The notes beneath the pieces are model-generated. The model was given only the letters and a program-made list of their open reading frames with translations, ran no database searches and was not told where the DNA came from. From DASZCR01 sp035942915 (lineage in GTDB: Bacteria; Acidobacteriota; Blastocatellia; Pyrinomonadales; Pyrinomonadaceae), in assembly GCA_035942915.1 (NCBI GenBank), contig DASZCR010000019.1, positions 1-16,602 of the forward strand: a stretch of DNA of 16,602 bases. The letters run 5' to 3'. This document shows positions 1 to 6,416 of this stretch, in pieces. Each line of letters opens with the position of its first letter. Position 1 is the stretch's first letter. The translations under genes and the position numbers were made by a program.

Positions 1-35
1 CGTTCCAGACGCGTCGAATGTTCTGTCGGGCTGCG

Positions 36-62
36 GCCTTCCGCTTTCTGCCTTCTCTCCTT
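36..62. repeat. Short pyrimidine-rich run with a 7-nt period
   Basis: The bases read as degenerate heptads (CTTCCGC, TTTCTGC, CTTCTCT). The run resembles one arm of the heptad hairpin at 4806-4887. The window edge may have cut off the partner arm, so this is only a partial element if it is real. Confidence 0.35.
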
Positions 63-65
63 GTC

Positions 66-95
66 TTGTCTCGCGGGTGCGAGACAGTGTACAAA
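66..95 (+). promoter_or_regulatory. Candidate sigma-70 promoter with embedded palindrome, upstream of the propeller gene
   Basis: TTGTCT (66-71) and TACAAA (90-95) are separated by 18 nt and point to a start near 102, about 43 nt before the chosen ATG. A perfect inverted repeat TGTCTCGC-N4-GCGAGACA (67-74/79-86) overlaps the -35 box and fills most of the spacer, which is where a repressor operator would sit. As RNA it would be an 8-bp hairpin with a 4-nt loop, but no T-run follows, so a terminator is unlikely. Confidence 0.35.
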
Positions 96-144
96 CGTCG
101 CGGCAAGATGGTTGGACTCTTCGGTCTTGGAGATGATTGACGGT

Positions 145-1131
145 ATGAGAGTGAAGCGTGTAGGCACGTTGGCGGCGGTGTTGATATGGGCGGCCTGCGC
201 GTGCTTCCGGGCGGCGTCGGCGCAGAGTGTGGACGGATGGGTCGCGGCGCAGACGGGGCAGAAGGGGAAGGATTTGGTCGCCGTCTATTTCGTCGACTCG
301 AAGCGTGGATGGGTGGCCGGAGACGCCGGTCTGATTCTGCACACGCAGGACGGCGGGCGCACTTGGGCGCAGCAGCGCGTCGAGACGACAGAGAACATCA
401 ACGACATCTACTTCAGGAACAAAGAGGACGGTTATCTGCTCGCCGGGAATCGCATCTTCACCACAGACGACGCGGGGCAGACGTGGCGCGAGGCGGCGCG
501 CTTTCAGCCTGCGACCTTCGGCGGCGCGGAGCCGGAACTCTACAGCGTCCGCTTCACGAGCAAAAAGAAGGGATGGGCGGTCGGTTCTCTGAGCCGGAGC
601 GACCGTATCGCCGATAGCCTCCTGCTCTACACGGATGACGGCGGCACCTCTTGGCAGCGTCAACGCGTGCCGACTCAGGACGAAATCTTCCAGATTGACT
701 TCGCGGGCGAAAAACGCGGTTGGGTAGTCGGCTCGTCGGGCGTCATCCTCCACACCTCCGACGGCGGCCAGACGTGGACGAAGCAACTCTCGAACACGAC
801 CGAGACGCTCTATCACGTAGACTTTCGCAACGAGCGCACGGGGTGGGCGGTCGGTTCGCGCGGCACGATATTGTTGACGGACGACGGCGGGCAGACGTGG
901 CGTGTCGTCTCGTCGCCGGTGCGCGCGACGCTGCTGAAAGTCGCCTTCATCAACGACGAAGACGGGTGGGCGGTCGGGCGCGGCGGCGTCATCCTCCGCT
1001 CCGGCGACGGTGGCCGCACCTGGATACAGCAGCAAAGCCCTACGAAAACAAACCTCTACGGCCTCTTCGTCGATAAAAATCGCGGTTGGGCTGTCGGCGG
1101 CGACGGCTACATCTTGCAGTACGAGCAATGA
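145..1131 (+). CDS. Secreted Ycf48-like / BNR-repeat beta-propeller protein
   Basis: The product is an exported seven-bladed beta-propeller of the Ycf48 (photosystem II assembly factor-like)/BNR group. I choose the ATG at 145 because it gives a clean signal peptide: MRVKRV, a hydrophobic stretch, then an AASAQS-like cleavage region. An ATG at 133 is the alternative, with GGAG immediately before it. Six full repeats follow, each with the core x-F-x-N/D-x-x-x-GWxVG-x-x-G-x-ILxTxDGGxTW. A seventh stops after its GWAVGGDGYIL part at the C terminus, consistent with a ring closed between N- and C-terminal strands. In cyanobacteria the family assists PSII assembly, but stand-alone Ycf48-like proteins are common in non-phototrophs as extracytoplasmic proteins of unknown role. 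Nothing nearby points to photosynthesis. The fold is secure; the function is unknown. Confidence 0.88.
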   Translation: MRVKRVGTLAAVLIWAACACFRAASAQSVDGWVAAQTGQKGKDLVAVYFVDSKRGWVAGDAGLILHTQDGGRTWAQQRVETTENINDIYFRNKEDGYLLAGNRIFTTDDAGQTWREAARFQPATFGGAEPELYSVRFTSKKKGWAVGSLSRSDRIADSLLLYTDDGGTSWQRQRVPTQDEIFQIDFAGEKRGWVVGSSGVILHTSDGGQTWTKQLSNTTETLYHVDFRNERTGWAVGSRGTILLTDDGGQTWRVVSSPVRATLLKVAFINDEDGWAVGRGGVILRSGDGGRTWIQQQSPTKTNLYGLFVDKNRGWAVGGDGYILQYEQ

Positions 1132-1141
1132 GGGGAAGACA

Positions 1142-1253
1142 GTGATAGGTGATGGGTGATAAGAAGAGCGTGATAGGTAATGGGTGATGGGTGATAGGAA
1201 AAGACCTGTTTTTTATCTCATCACCTATCACCCATCACCCATCACTTTTTTTT
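1142..1253. repeat. Heptad-repeat inverted repeat ending in a T-run
   Basis: Degenerate 7-nt units GTGATRG are arrayed from 1142 to 1199 and in reverse complement from 1219 to 1245. The best pairing is a perfect 19-bp stem, 1180-1198 with 1224-1242, around a 25-nt loop. Eight T residues follow at 1246-1253. The element lies just after the propeller stop codon and could act as its terminator, although the long simple-sequence arms suggest a dispersed repeat rather than an ordinary terminator. Confidence 0.75.
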
Positions 1254-1263
1254 GGCAACTCGT

Positions 1264-1355
1264 GGGAACCGACCGGCATCCGAGACGTTTAGCATAGCAG
1301 TTATCCGCAAACAGCCGCCGTTGGGGAGCGGCGGCCGGGTAACAAGATGGTTCTC
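1264..1355 (+). ncRNA. Candidate structured RNA, unidentified
   Basis: Three nested pairings can be drawn on the plus strand: 1264-1270 with 1349-1355 (one G-T pair), 1300-1306 with 1337-1343 (one G-T pair), and 1314-1320 with 1329-1335 (perfect, GC-rich, 8-nt loop). The bulge between the last two is GCAAACA. An intrinsic terminator follows at 1365-1405. No good promoter is visible, and the next gene downstream is on the opposite strand, so a cis-acting riboswitch role is unlikely. It matches no RNA family I can name. Confidence 0.22.
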
Positions 1356-1364
1356 CTGTGATTT

Positions 1365-1405
1365 CCGCCCGGCACGCCGCTTATGGACGCGCCGGGCGGC
1401 TTTTT
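1365..1405 (+). terminator. Rho-independent terminator, plus strand
   Basis: A perfect 9-bp stem CCGCCCGGC/GCCGGGCGG (1365-1373/1391-1399) with a 17-nt loop is followed by TTTTTGTTT from 1401. The opposite side of the stem is not followed by T residues in the minus direction, so it works for plus-strand transcripts: read-through from the propeller gene, or the candidate RNA before it. Confidence 0.7.
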
Positions 1406-1429
1406 GTTTGGCGTGCGCGCCGACGCTTT

Positions 1430-1741
1430 TCAACGCAGACGCGTGCCGGTGAACTTGACGGTCGGAGCGAGCGGGAATTTGACATCAATCTGGCCGTCGA
1501 GTTGGTCGCCCTCGGCCTGTCCTGAGATGTCGGCCTCGAAGGTGCGTCCCTGAAAGGTCATCATGGCGGTGGCGCGGAATTGGTCTTCGCCGCCGGTGGT
1601 GACGTTTTTGAGTGGCGTGTTGCCGAGTTTCGAGTCGATGTGACCGTTCAAAGTGCTGCCGTTGCGGTCGAGCACGAGCGTCGCCGGGTGTGTCCCGAAG
1701 GGCGTCGCCACTTCCAATTTCCATGTTCCGTCTAAACTCAT
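1430..1741 (-). CDS. Small beta-rich hypothetical protein
   Basis: This 103-residue protein has no signal peptide or membrane segment. The sequence alternates short strands with turns: it opens LDGTWKLEVATPFG, then ATLVLDRNGSTLNGHI, then RTFEADISGQ, and ends with KFTGTRLR. The pattern of a GTW start, a lipid-binding-like series of strands and a closing FTGTR resembles small hypothetical proteins often seen in Acidobacteria; no function is established. The start is supported by AAGGAGG (1755-1761) and further GA-rich bases closer to the ATG. It lies 53 bp downstream of the M16 peptidase gene on the same strand and may be the last gene of that transcript. Confidence 0.7.
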   Translation of the reverse strand: MSLDGTWKLEVATPFGTHPATLVLDRNGSTLNGHIDSKLGNTPLKNVTTGGEDQFRATAMMTFQGRTFEADISGQAEGDQLDGQIDVKFPLAPTVKFTGTRLR

Positions 1742-1794
1742 CTGCTAATCCTCTCCTCCTTGTGTTCGTTCATCTGAAGTTTCGTCGGCGCGTC

Positions 1795-3186
1795 TCAGAC
1801 CGCCGCGCTCTCGTCCTTGCGGCGACCCGCGCTATCGTATAACTCGACCCGTTCGGCGAAAGGCTTGACCTCCTCGTAAATCGCGTCGGCATCGCCGACG
1901 ACGACGACCGCCGCCACGTCCGGCAGAACGACGCGGCGCGCCACCTCTCGCACCTCCTCGCGCGTCACCTCCTGCACGCGCTCGCGGTAGGTGTGCAGGT
2001 AATCGTCGCCGAGACCGTGCATCTTGATTTGCACGAGTTGGTCTGTCAGCCCTTCCTGCGTCTCAAGACGGATGGGGAAGACGCCCGTCAGGTAAGACTT
2101 CGCATCCGAGAGTTCTTTCTCGGAAGCCTCCTCCTCGCGGATGCGCTCCAACTCGTAGAAGAACTCTTTGAGCGATGCGCCGGTGACGGGCGTCCGCACC
2201 TCCGAAGTGGCGCGGAACGTCCCTGCATAGCGGCGCGCGTCGAGACTCGAATAAGCGCCGTAGGTGTAGCCCTTCTCCTCGCGCAGATTCATGAAGAGAC
2301 GCGAGGAGGCGTTTGCGCCGAGTATCGTGTGCATGACGAGCGCGCGGAAGTAGTCCGGGTCTGTGCGCTTGATAGCTGTGTTGGCGATGACGATGTTCGA
2401 CTGTGCCGAGCCGGGACGGTCAACCAGATAAATGACGCGCTCGTCGCGCACGGGCGGGGCGGGGAAGCGCGCGACGGGCGCTTCGCCCGGCTGCCAGTTG
2501 CCGAACAGGCGTTCGGCGCTTTCGAGGACGTGTGCGCGTTCCACGTCGCCGACGACGAAGAGGACGGCGTTGTTCGGCACAAAACGCTCGCGGTGAAATG
2601 ATGCGAGCCGCTCGCGCGTCATGCGTTCGATAGACTCGGACGAAGGCGAGACGACGGCGTAAGGGTGTTCGCCGAAGACGACGCGCGCCAGCGTCTCGGT
2701 GGCGAGAAAGGAGGGCTGCGCGCGTTGCGCGATAAGGTTCTGCTGCGCGTTCTGTTTGGTCAGTTCAAGCTCGTCTTCGGGGAACGAAGGCGTCAGCGTC
2801 ACTTCGGCAAGCAGCGCGAGGACTTCGTCGGCGTAGGTGGAGAGCGAAGAGGCGGCGACGGTCGTGTAATCCGAGTTTGCGCCCGCACTGAGCGTCGCGC
2901 CGAGCCGCGCCACCTCGTCTGCGAGTTGCTTGCTCGTCCGAGCCTCTGTGCCTTCGGTGAGCATGTTGGTCAGGATGTCTGTCAGGCCGGGCAGTTCGGG
3001 CGGGTCGAAGACATCTCCGGCGCGAAAGGAGAGACGGAAGCTGACAAGCGGCAGACGGCGCTGCTCGACGACGACGACCCGGAGGCCGTTGGCGAGCGCC
3101 GACTCTGCGGGAGTCGGGATGTTGAGCGGCCTCGGCGCGAGGGGCGCGGGCTGCTCGCGCCGGAACTCTTCTGCTTGGTTTCCCAT
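1795..3186 (-). CDS. M16 family peptidase-like protein, non-catalytic subunit
   Basis: At 463 residues this is a typical two-domain M16B protein. The N-terminal half begins at ANGLRVVVVEQRRLPLVS (about residue 32). Where active members carry the zinc motif HxxEH, this one reads GLTDILTNML, so the zinc ligands are absent. The C-terminal half keeps the family feature NLREEKGYTYGAYSS (around residue 300), the R/Y element that contacts substrate in alpha subunits. By analogy with the alpha subunit of mitochondrial processing peptidase and bacterial M16B pairs, it probably forms a heterodimer with the catalytic protein encoded just upstream, and helps close the substrate cavity. The ATG has no clear ribosome binding site. 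No signal peptide is visible, so both partners appear cytoplasmic. A 128-bp spacer with a large hairpin separates the two genes. Confidence 0.9.
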   Translation of the reverse strand: MGNQAEEFRREQPAPLAPRPLNIPTPAESALANGLRVVVVEQRRLPLVSFRLSFRAGDVFDPPELPGLTDILTNMLTEGTEARTSKQLADEVARLGATLSAGANSDYTTVAASSLSTYADEVLALLAEVTLTPSFPEDELELTKQNAQQNLIAQRAQPSFLATETLARVVFGEHPYAVVSPSSESIERMTRERLASFHRERFVPNNAVLFVVGDVERAHVLESAERLFGNWQPGEAPVARFPAPPVRDERVIYLVDRPGSAQSNIVIANTAIKRTDPDYFRALVMHTILGANASSRLFMNLREEKGYTYGAYSSLDARRYAGTFRATSEVRTPVTGASLKEFFYELERIREEEASEKELSDAKSYLTGVFPIRLETQEGLTDQLVQIKMHGLGDDYLHTYRERVQEVTREEVREVARRVVLPDVAAVVVVGDADAIYEEVKPFAERVELYDSAGRRKDESAAV

Positions 3187-3190
3187 ATCT

Positions 3191-3306
3191 TAAATCGGCT
3201 CACCGGCTCGTTGGCTCATTTGATTCATTGATTCGTTGTCCCACCGATTCATTGTCTCATTAATTCAATGAGACGATGAGTCAACGAATCAATGAATCAA
3301 CTCTCT
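3191..3306. repeat. Octad-repeat region forming a long imperfect hairpin
   Basis: The spacer between the two M16 genes is made of degenerate 8-nt units, such as CGGCTCGT, TGGCTCAT, TGATTCGT, CGATTCAT and TGTCTCAT, switching to the reverse complement (TGAGTCAA, CGAATCAA, TGAATCAA) halfway. A perfect 19-bp stem joins 3220-3238 with 3282-3300. Inside it, 3246-3261 pairs with 3267-3282 with two mismatches, including a perfect 8-bp tip with a 5-nt loop (3254-3261/3267-3274). It lies within a probable operon and could attenuate transcription or shield the upstream mRNA end. Confidence 0.75.
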
Positions 3307-3314
3307 CAACCGGT

Positions 3315-4787
3315 TCATCCTTTCGCGGGGGGGACGGTTGCGTCCGTGTGGGGCTGTTCGGGGCGCGGCGCGGCCGGTTCGAGAGGTGGCGGCGGCTGCG
3401 TCGCGGTCGTTGGGTCAGAGGGCGGTGCGTGGGGCACTTGCGGCGGGGGCGCGCCCGGCTGCTCCGGCTCGTCTTCCGCTTCGACCGATGCGGGCGCGGC
3501 TTCCGCTTGCGCCTCGTCGGGTGCGGGCACGACCTCAATCAGCGAGTGGTTGTCGGTCAGCAGATAACGCGCCGTCGCCTCCTTAATCTGTTCAGGCGTG
3601 ACTTCGAGGTAACGTTCAATCTCTGTGTTGAAGAGGTTCGGGTCGCCGTCGTAGAGCGCATACTCGGCGAGGCGTTGGGCGCGAAACAGAGACGACTGTC
3701 GGCCGCGCGTCACGTCGTTGAGAATGTTGTTGCGCAGCTTCTCCATCTCCTCTGCGGTCGGCCCCTCAGAGGCCAGACGCGCAATCTCCTCGTCAATGGC
3801 GCGACGAATCTCTTCGGTCGTGCGGCCGGGTTTCGGGATGGCGAACAGGTAGAGCGACGAAGGGCCGCGCCGCTCGCCAAGCCCGCCCTGTACGCCGACG
3901 ACCGACTCCTCATCCTTCACCAACCTCTGATAGAGACGCGAGCTTTCGCCTTCGAGCAGGAGGTCTGAAGCGAGCGAGAGCGCGTAGTAGCCGGGCGCGC
4001 GACGCGCTGGAGCTTTCCAGCCAATCATCAGCGCGGGCAACTGCGCGAAGCGGTCTTGATAGACCTCCTGACGGACGGCGACTTCCGGCGGCTCTTCGAC
4101 GCTCACGGGCGGCGGCGGCGGTTGCGCAGGGATAGAAGCGAAATACTTTTCGACCAGCGCGCGCGCCTCAGCGGGGTCAAAGTCGCCGACGATGGCGAGC
4201 ACGGCGTTGTTCGGCGCGTAGTAGATGCGGAAGAACTCGCGCACATCGTCGATGGTGGCGGCGTCGAGGTCTTCCATCGAGCCGATGGTGGAATGCGCGT
4301 TGGCCGGGTTGCGATAGATTAACTCGTTGAGGCGCAGGAAGGCGTTCGAGTATGGACGGTTGTCGTAGTTGAGCCGCTTCTCCTCTTTGACGGCGTCGCG
4401 CTGGTTATCGAGGTTCTCCTGCGTCACGCGCAAAGAGCGCATGCGGTCGGATTCGAGCCAGAGCGCGAGCGGCAGTTGATTGGCGGGAAGCGTCTCGAAG
4501 TAGTTGGTGCGCTCCGAGGAGGTCGTGCCGTTCATCGTGCCGCCGGAGTTGAAGATGTACTGGAAATGGCCTGCCTTCGGCACGTTCTCCGAGCCTTGAA
4601 ACATCATGTGCTCGAACAGGTGGGCAAAACCCGTGCGCCCCTCGCGTTCGTTGCGCGAGCCGACGTCGTAGTAGACGGCGACGGAGACGACCGGCACTGA
4701 ACGGTCAACGCTGAAGATGACGCGCAGCCCGTTCGCCAACGTGAACTGCTCGATAGGCACGCTCGGCAGCGTGAAACTTGACGACAA
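3315..4787 (-). CDS. M16 family zinc metallopeptidase, catalytic subunit
   Basis: This 490-residue M16B peptidase carries the inverted zinc motif HLFEH (H56, E59, H60); the third ligand is expected at E136 in VKEEKRLNYDNRPY, 76 residues after H60. Domain 1 spans roughly residues 12-220 and domain 2 about 225-430. A tail of some 55 residues, rich in proline, glutamate and alanine, follows (from about 435) and is probably disordered. The start is TTG, not ATG: GGAGG lies 5 nt upstream (4793-4797), and the protein then begins right before the conserved LANGLRVIFS strand. There is no signal peptide. It should act with the zinc-less M16 protein encoded next, like beta and alpha subunits of processing peptidases. 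The physiological substrate cannot be told from sequence. Confidence 0.93.
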   Translation of the reverse strand: MSSSFTLPSVPIEQFTLANGLRVIFSVDRSVPVVSVAVYYDVGSRNEREGRTGFAHLFEHMMFQGSENVPKAGHFQYIFNSGGTMNGTTSSERTNYFETLPANQLPLALWLESDRMRSLRVTQENLDNQRDAVKEEKRLNYDNRPYSNAFLRLNELIYRNPANAHSTIGSMEDLDAATIDDVREFFRIYYAPNNAVLAIVGDFDPAEARALVEKYFASIPAQPPPPPVSVEEPPEVAVRQEVYQDRFAQLPALMIGWKAPARRAPGYYALSLASDLLLEGESSRLYQRLVKDEESVVGVQGGLGERRGPSSLYLFAIPKPGRTTEEIRRAIDEEIARLASEGPTAEEMEKLRNNILNDVTRGRQSSLFRAQRLAEYALYDGDPNLFNTEIERYLEVTPEQIKEATARYLLTDNHSLIEVVPAPDEAQAEAAPASVEAEDEPEQPGAPPPQVPHAPPSDPTTATQPPPPLEPAAPRPEQPHTDATVPPAKG

Positions 4788-4805
4788 GATTCCCTCCTCA
4801 AACTG

Positions 4806-4887
4806 AGAGATGAGGACGAAGGGATGAGGGATGAAGTAAAGACCGAAGCTCTTCTTTCATCCTTCTGCCTCTGCCCTCATCCCTTCC
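4806..4887. repeat. Heptad-repeat hairpin between the RHH gene and the M16 gene
   Basis: Left-arm heptads GAGATGA, GGACGAA, GGGATGA, GGGATGA face right-arm heptads of the complementary type. A perfect 12-bp stem pairs 4819-4830 with 4874-4885, and ATGAA (4831-4835) can also pair with TTCAT (4856-4860) across an asymmetric loop. It fills nearly the whole intergenic space, directly after the stop codon of the upstream minus-strand gene and before the SD of the M16 gene. Confidence 0.65.
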
Positions 4888-5319
4888 TTATTCCGCTCTG
4901 CCGACCATGCCGCGCAACTCTGCGCGCAGGCGTTCGATTTCGGAGAGCTTCTGCTGGACGCGGTCGAAGAGCGGCGCTTGCGCAGCGATGCCTTCATCAA
5001 TCAGAAAGGCGGCCGCCTCGGCGCGGCTGCGAAAGACTCCTGCTTGCACGAGTTGGTCGAGTTTCTCCTGCGCGTCGTGCGAGACCTTGACGGCGACGAC
5101 GTAATCATCCTTGGCCGAGATGGCGCGCTCGATGGTGCGGCTGATGTCGCGCCCGATGGAGGAGAGCGACTCCGGGATGCGCGAGGCGATGTCGCGCACC
5201 GAAGAGCTGACGCGCTCGCGTTCGTGGCGCGGCTCGTCTTCGTCGTCGCGCAGTATCAGGTCGTCGATGGGGTCGTCGTTCGCGCCCGGCTTCTGCGGGT
5301 CGTAAGGGTCTTGGCTCAT
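4888..5319 (-). CDS. Ribbon-helix-helix-like putative DNA-binding protein
   Basis: The 143-residue product has two parts. Residues 1 to about 65 are acidic and polar (DPQKPGANDDPIDDLILRDDEDEP) and likely disordered. From about residue 70 comes YVVAVKVSHDAQEKLDQLV, then AGVFRSRAEAAAFLIDEGI, then a charged helix with coiled-coil character to the end. A basic/hydrophobic strand followed by two helices around an SRAEA turn is the layout of CopG/Arc-type ribbon-helix-helix proteins, which bind DNA as dimers; this assignment is by pattern only. The ATG at 5319 is preferred because AAGGAGG (5331-5337) lies 11 nt upstream; an in-frame TTG at 5370 is the alternative. It is the first gene of the minus-strand run that ends with the M16 peptidases and may regulate it. 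Confidence 0.72.
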   Translation of the reverse strand: MSQDPYDPQKPGANDDPIDDLILRDDEDEPRHERERVSSSVRDIASRIPESLSSIGRDISRTIERAISAKDDYVVAVKVSHDAQEKLDQLVQAGVFRSRAEAAAFLIDEGIAAQAPLFDRVQQKLSEIERLRAELRGMVGRAE

Positions 5320-5449
5320 CTTCGGTGAAACCTCCTTCGGCGCTTCCGGCGCGCCTCGCCGCTTCGTCAACTGCCGCGCGGCACGTGCGGCGCGTGCGGC
5401 GCGCGGTCGGTCTCTTGTGGTCTGTGCGGGGAAAACCGTTTCGCAGAGT

Positions 5450-5479
5450 ATTGTAAGGAGGCGTCGAAACGAGCGTCAA
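5450..5479 (-). promoter_or_regulatory. Sigma-70-like promoter for the RHH-M16 gene run
   Basis: On the minus strand TTGACG (5479-5474) and TACAAT (5455-5450) are separated by 18 nt. Each box matches the consensus at five of six positions. The predicted start near 5443 leaves a 5' leader of about 120 nt before the ATG at 5319. It is divergent from the plus-strand promoter at 5536-5563. Confidence 0.6.
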
Positions 5480-5535
5480 GCTGAACGGCTTGCACGTTGG
5501 CCGCTGAGTGCGCGTAGAAGCCACCAAAAAAGTGC

Positions 5536-5563
5536 TTGCAAGCTGAGCGAAGAGGTGTATATT
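5536..5563 (+). promoter_or_regulatory. Sigma-70-like promoter of a short plus-strand transcript
   Basis: TTGCAA (5536-5541) and TATATT (5558-5563) are spaced by 16 nt. Transcription should begin at about 5570-5571, exactly where an ATG lies, and meet a terminator some 85-90 nt later. Confidence 0.55.
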
Positions 5564-5570
5564 GCAGGCA

Positions 5571-5636
5571 ATGAGGCTTGGTTCTCAGGCATGTGAGGCT
5601 CCTATTGAAAGTCATGTGGGTGGGACGGCGGGCTGA
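5571..5636 (+). CDS. Possible leaderless 21-residue peptide, or a small RNA
   Basis: An ATG at the predicted transcription start opens 21 codons (beginning MRLGSQACEAPIESH) and ends with TGA inside the ascending arm of the terminator. No Shine-Dalgarno is possible if the start is at 5570-5571, so translation would be leaderless. The residues do not show the run of one amino acid typical of a biosynthetic attenuator. Equally possible is a non-coding RNA of about 90 nt. The transcript could also be the attenuated leader of yceH, whose start lies 71 bp past the terminator T-run. Confidence 0.25.
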   Translation: MRLGSQACEAPIESHVGGTAG

Positions 5637-5662
5637 ACTTGGGCGGCCCGCCTTCTTTTTTT
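5627..5662 (+). terminator. Rho-independent terminator, plus strand
   Basis: A perfect 7-bp stem GGCGGGC/GCCCGCC (5627-5633/5646-5652) with a 12-nt loop is followed by a T-rich run interrupted by one C (5653-5662). It closes the short transcript started near 5570 and lies upstream of yceH. Confidence 0.75.
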
Positions 5663-5732
5663 CCGTCGCACCTGCTGCCCGCCCGCCGCCGACGATTCAT
5701 CGAACGAGAAACATTCAAGAGGCCATCATCAG

Positions 5733-6416
5733 GTGAACCCCATACTCAACGATGTCGAAGCACGCGTCATCGGCTCGCTGATTGAAAAGCAGGTGACGAC
5801 GCCCGACTATTACCCGCTCACACTGAACGCGCTCGTCAACGCGTGCAACCAGATACAGAACCGCGACCCCGTCGTCTCCTACGACGAGCGGACGGTTGCG
5901 GCCGCGCTCGAATCGCTGCGCGAGAAGAACCTCGTCTACGTCTTCTACGGCAGCGACAGCCGCGTGCCAAAGTACAAGCATGTCGTGCCGGAGATTTTCC
6001 GTCTCACGCCGCCCGAAGTGGCCTTGCTCTGCGTGCTCTTGCTGCGCGGGGCGCAGACGCTCGGCGAACTGCGCGGTCGCACGGGTCGCTTCCACGAGTT
6101 CGCAGACCTCGCCGAAGTAGAAGCGACGCTCGACGCGCTGGCGCACAAAGACCCGCCGCTCGTTCGCCGTCAACCACGCGCGCCGGGACAGAAGGACGCG
6201 CGCTACGTGCATCTGCTCTCAGGCGAGCCGCCCGCCGTCGAGGAGGCGGCTCGTCCGGCGTCAAACGCTTCGCGCGTCTCGCGCAGTAGTAATAGTAGCA
6301 GCAGCGTTGTTGACGAAGAGAGAATCGCGCAGCTCGAAACCGAAGTCGAGACGCTGCGCGCAGAGGTGTCGGAGTTGAGGCGGCAACTCGATGAATTCAG
6401 AAAACAGTTCGAGTAG
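5733..6416 (+). CDS. yceH: YceH family protein (DUF480 / UPF0502)
   Basis: The N-terminal 165 residues match the YceH/DUF480 family: LNDVEARVIGSLIEKQVTTPDYYPLTLNALVNACNQ near the start, then SYDERTV and later LLLRGAQTLGELRGRTGR, a second helical module. The family consists of tandem winged-helix domains; its role is not established. A low-complexity Ser/Asn linker (residues about 175-193) leads to a C-terminal coiled coil, EERIAQLETEVETLRAEV and onward, which suggests oligomers. The GTG start at 5733 has AAGAGG 10 nt upstream and is fixed by conservation of MNPILN-type starts. The end overlaps the next gene by 26 bp, so the two are probably cotranscribed. Confidence 0.9.
   Translation: MNPILNDVEARVIGSLIEKQVTTPDYYPLTLNALVNACNQIQNRDPVVSYDERTVAAALESLREKNLVYVFYGSDSRVPKYKHVVPEIFRLTPPEVALLCVLLLRGAQTLGELRGRTGRFHEFADLAEVEATLDALAHKDPPLVRRQPRAPGQKDARYVHLLSGEPPAVEEAARPASNASRVSRSSNSSSSVVDEERIAQLETEVETLRAEVSELRRQLDEFRKQFE

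Noticed and set aside
1264..1355. Resemblance to a c-di-GMP-I (GEMM) riboswitch around CGCAAAC and CCGGGTAAC.
   Set aside because: The first hairpin with its GNRA loop and the conserved GCAAAGCC core are missing, and no plus-strand gene follows.
5367..5615. Minus-strand ORF of 82 codons in the divergent promoter region.
   Set aside because: It spans both predicted promoters and has no recognisable protein features.
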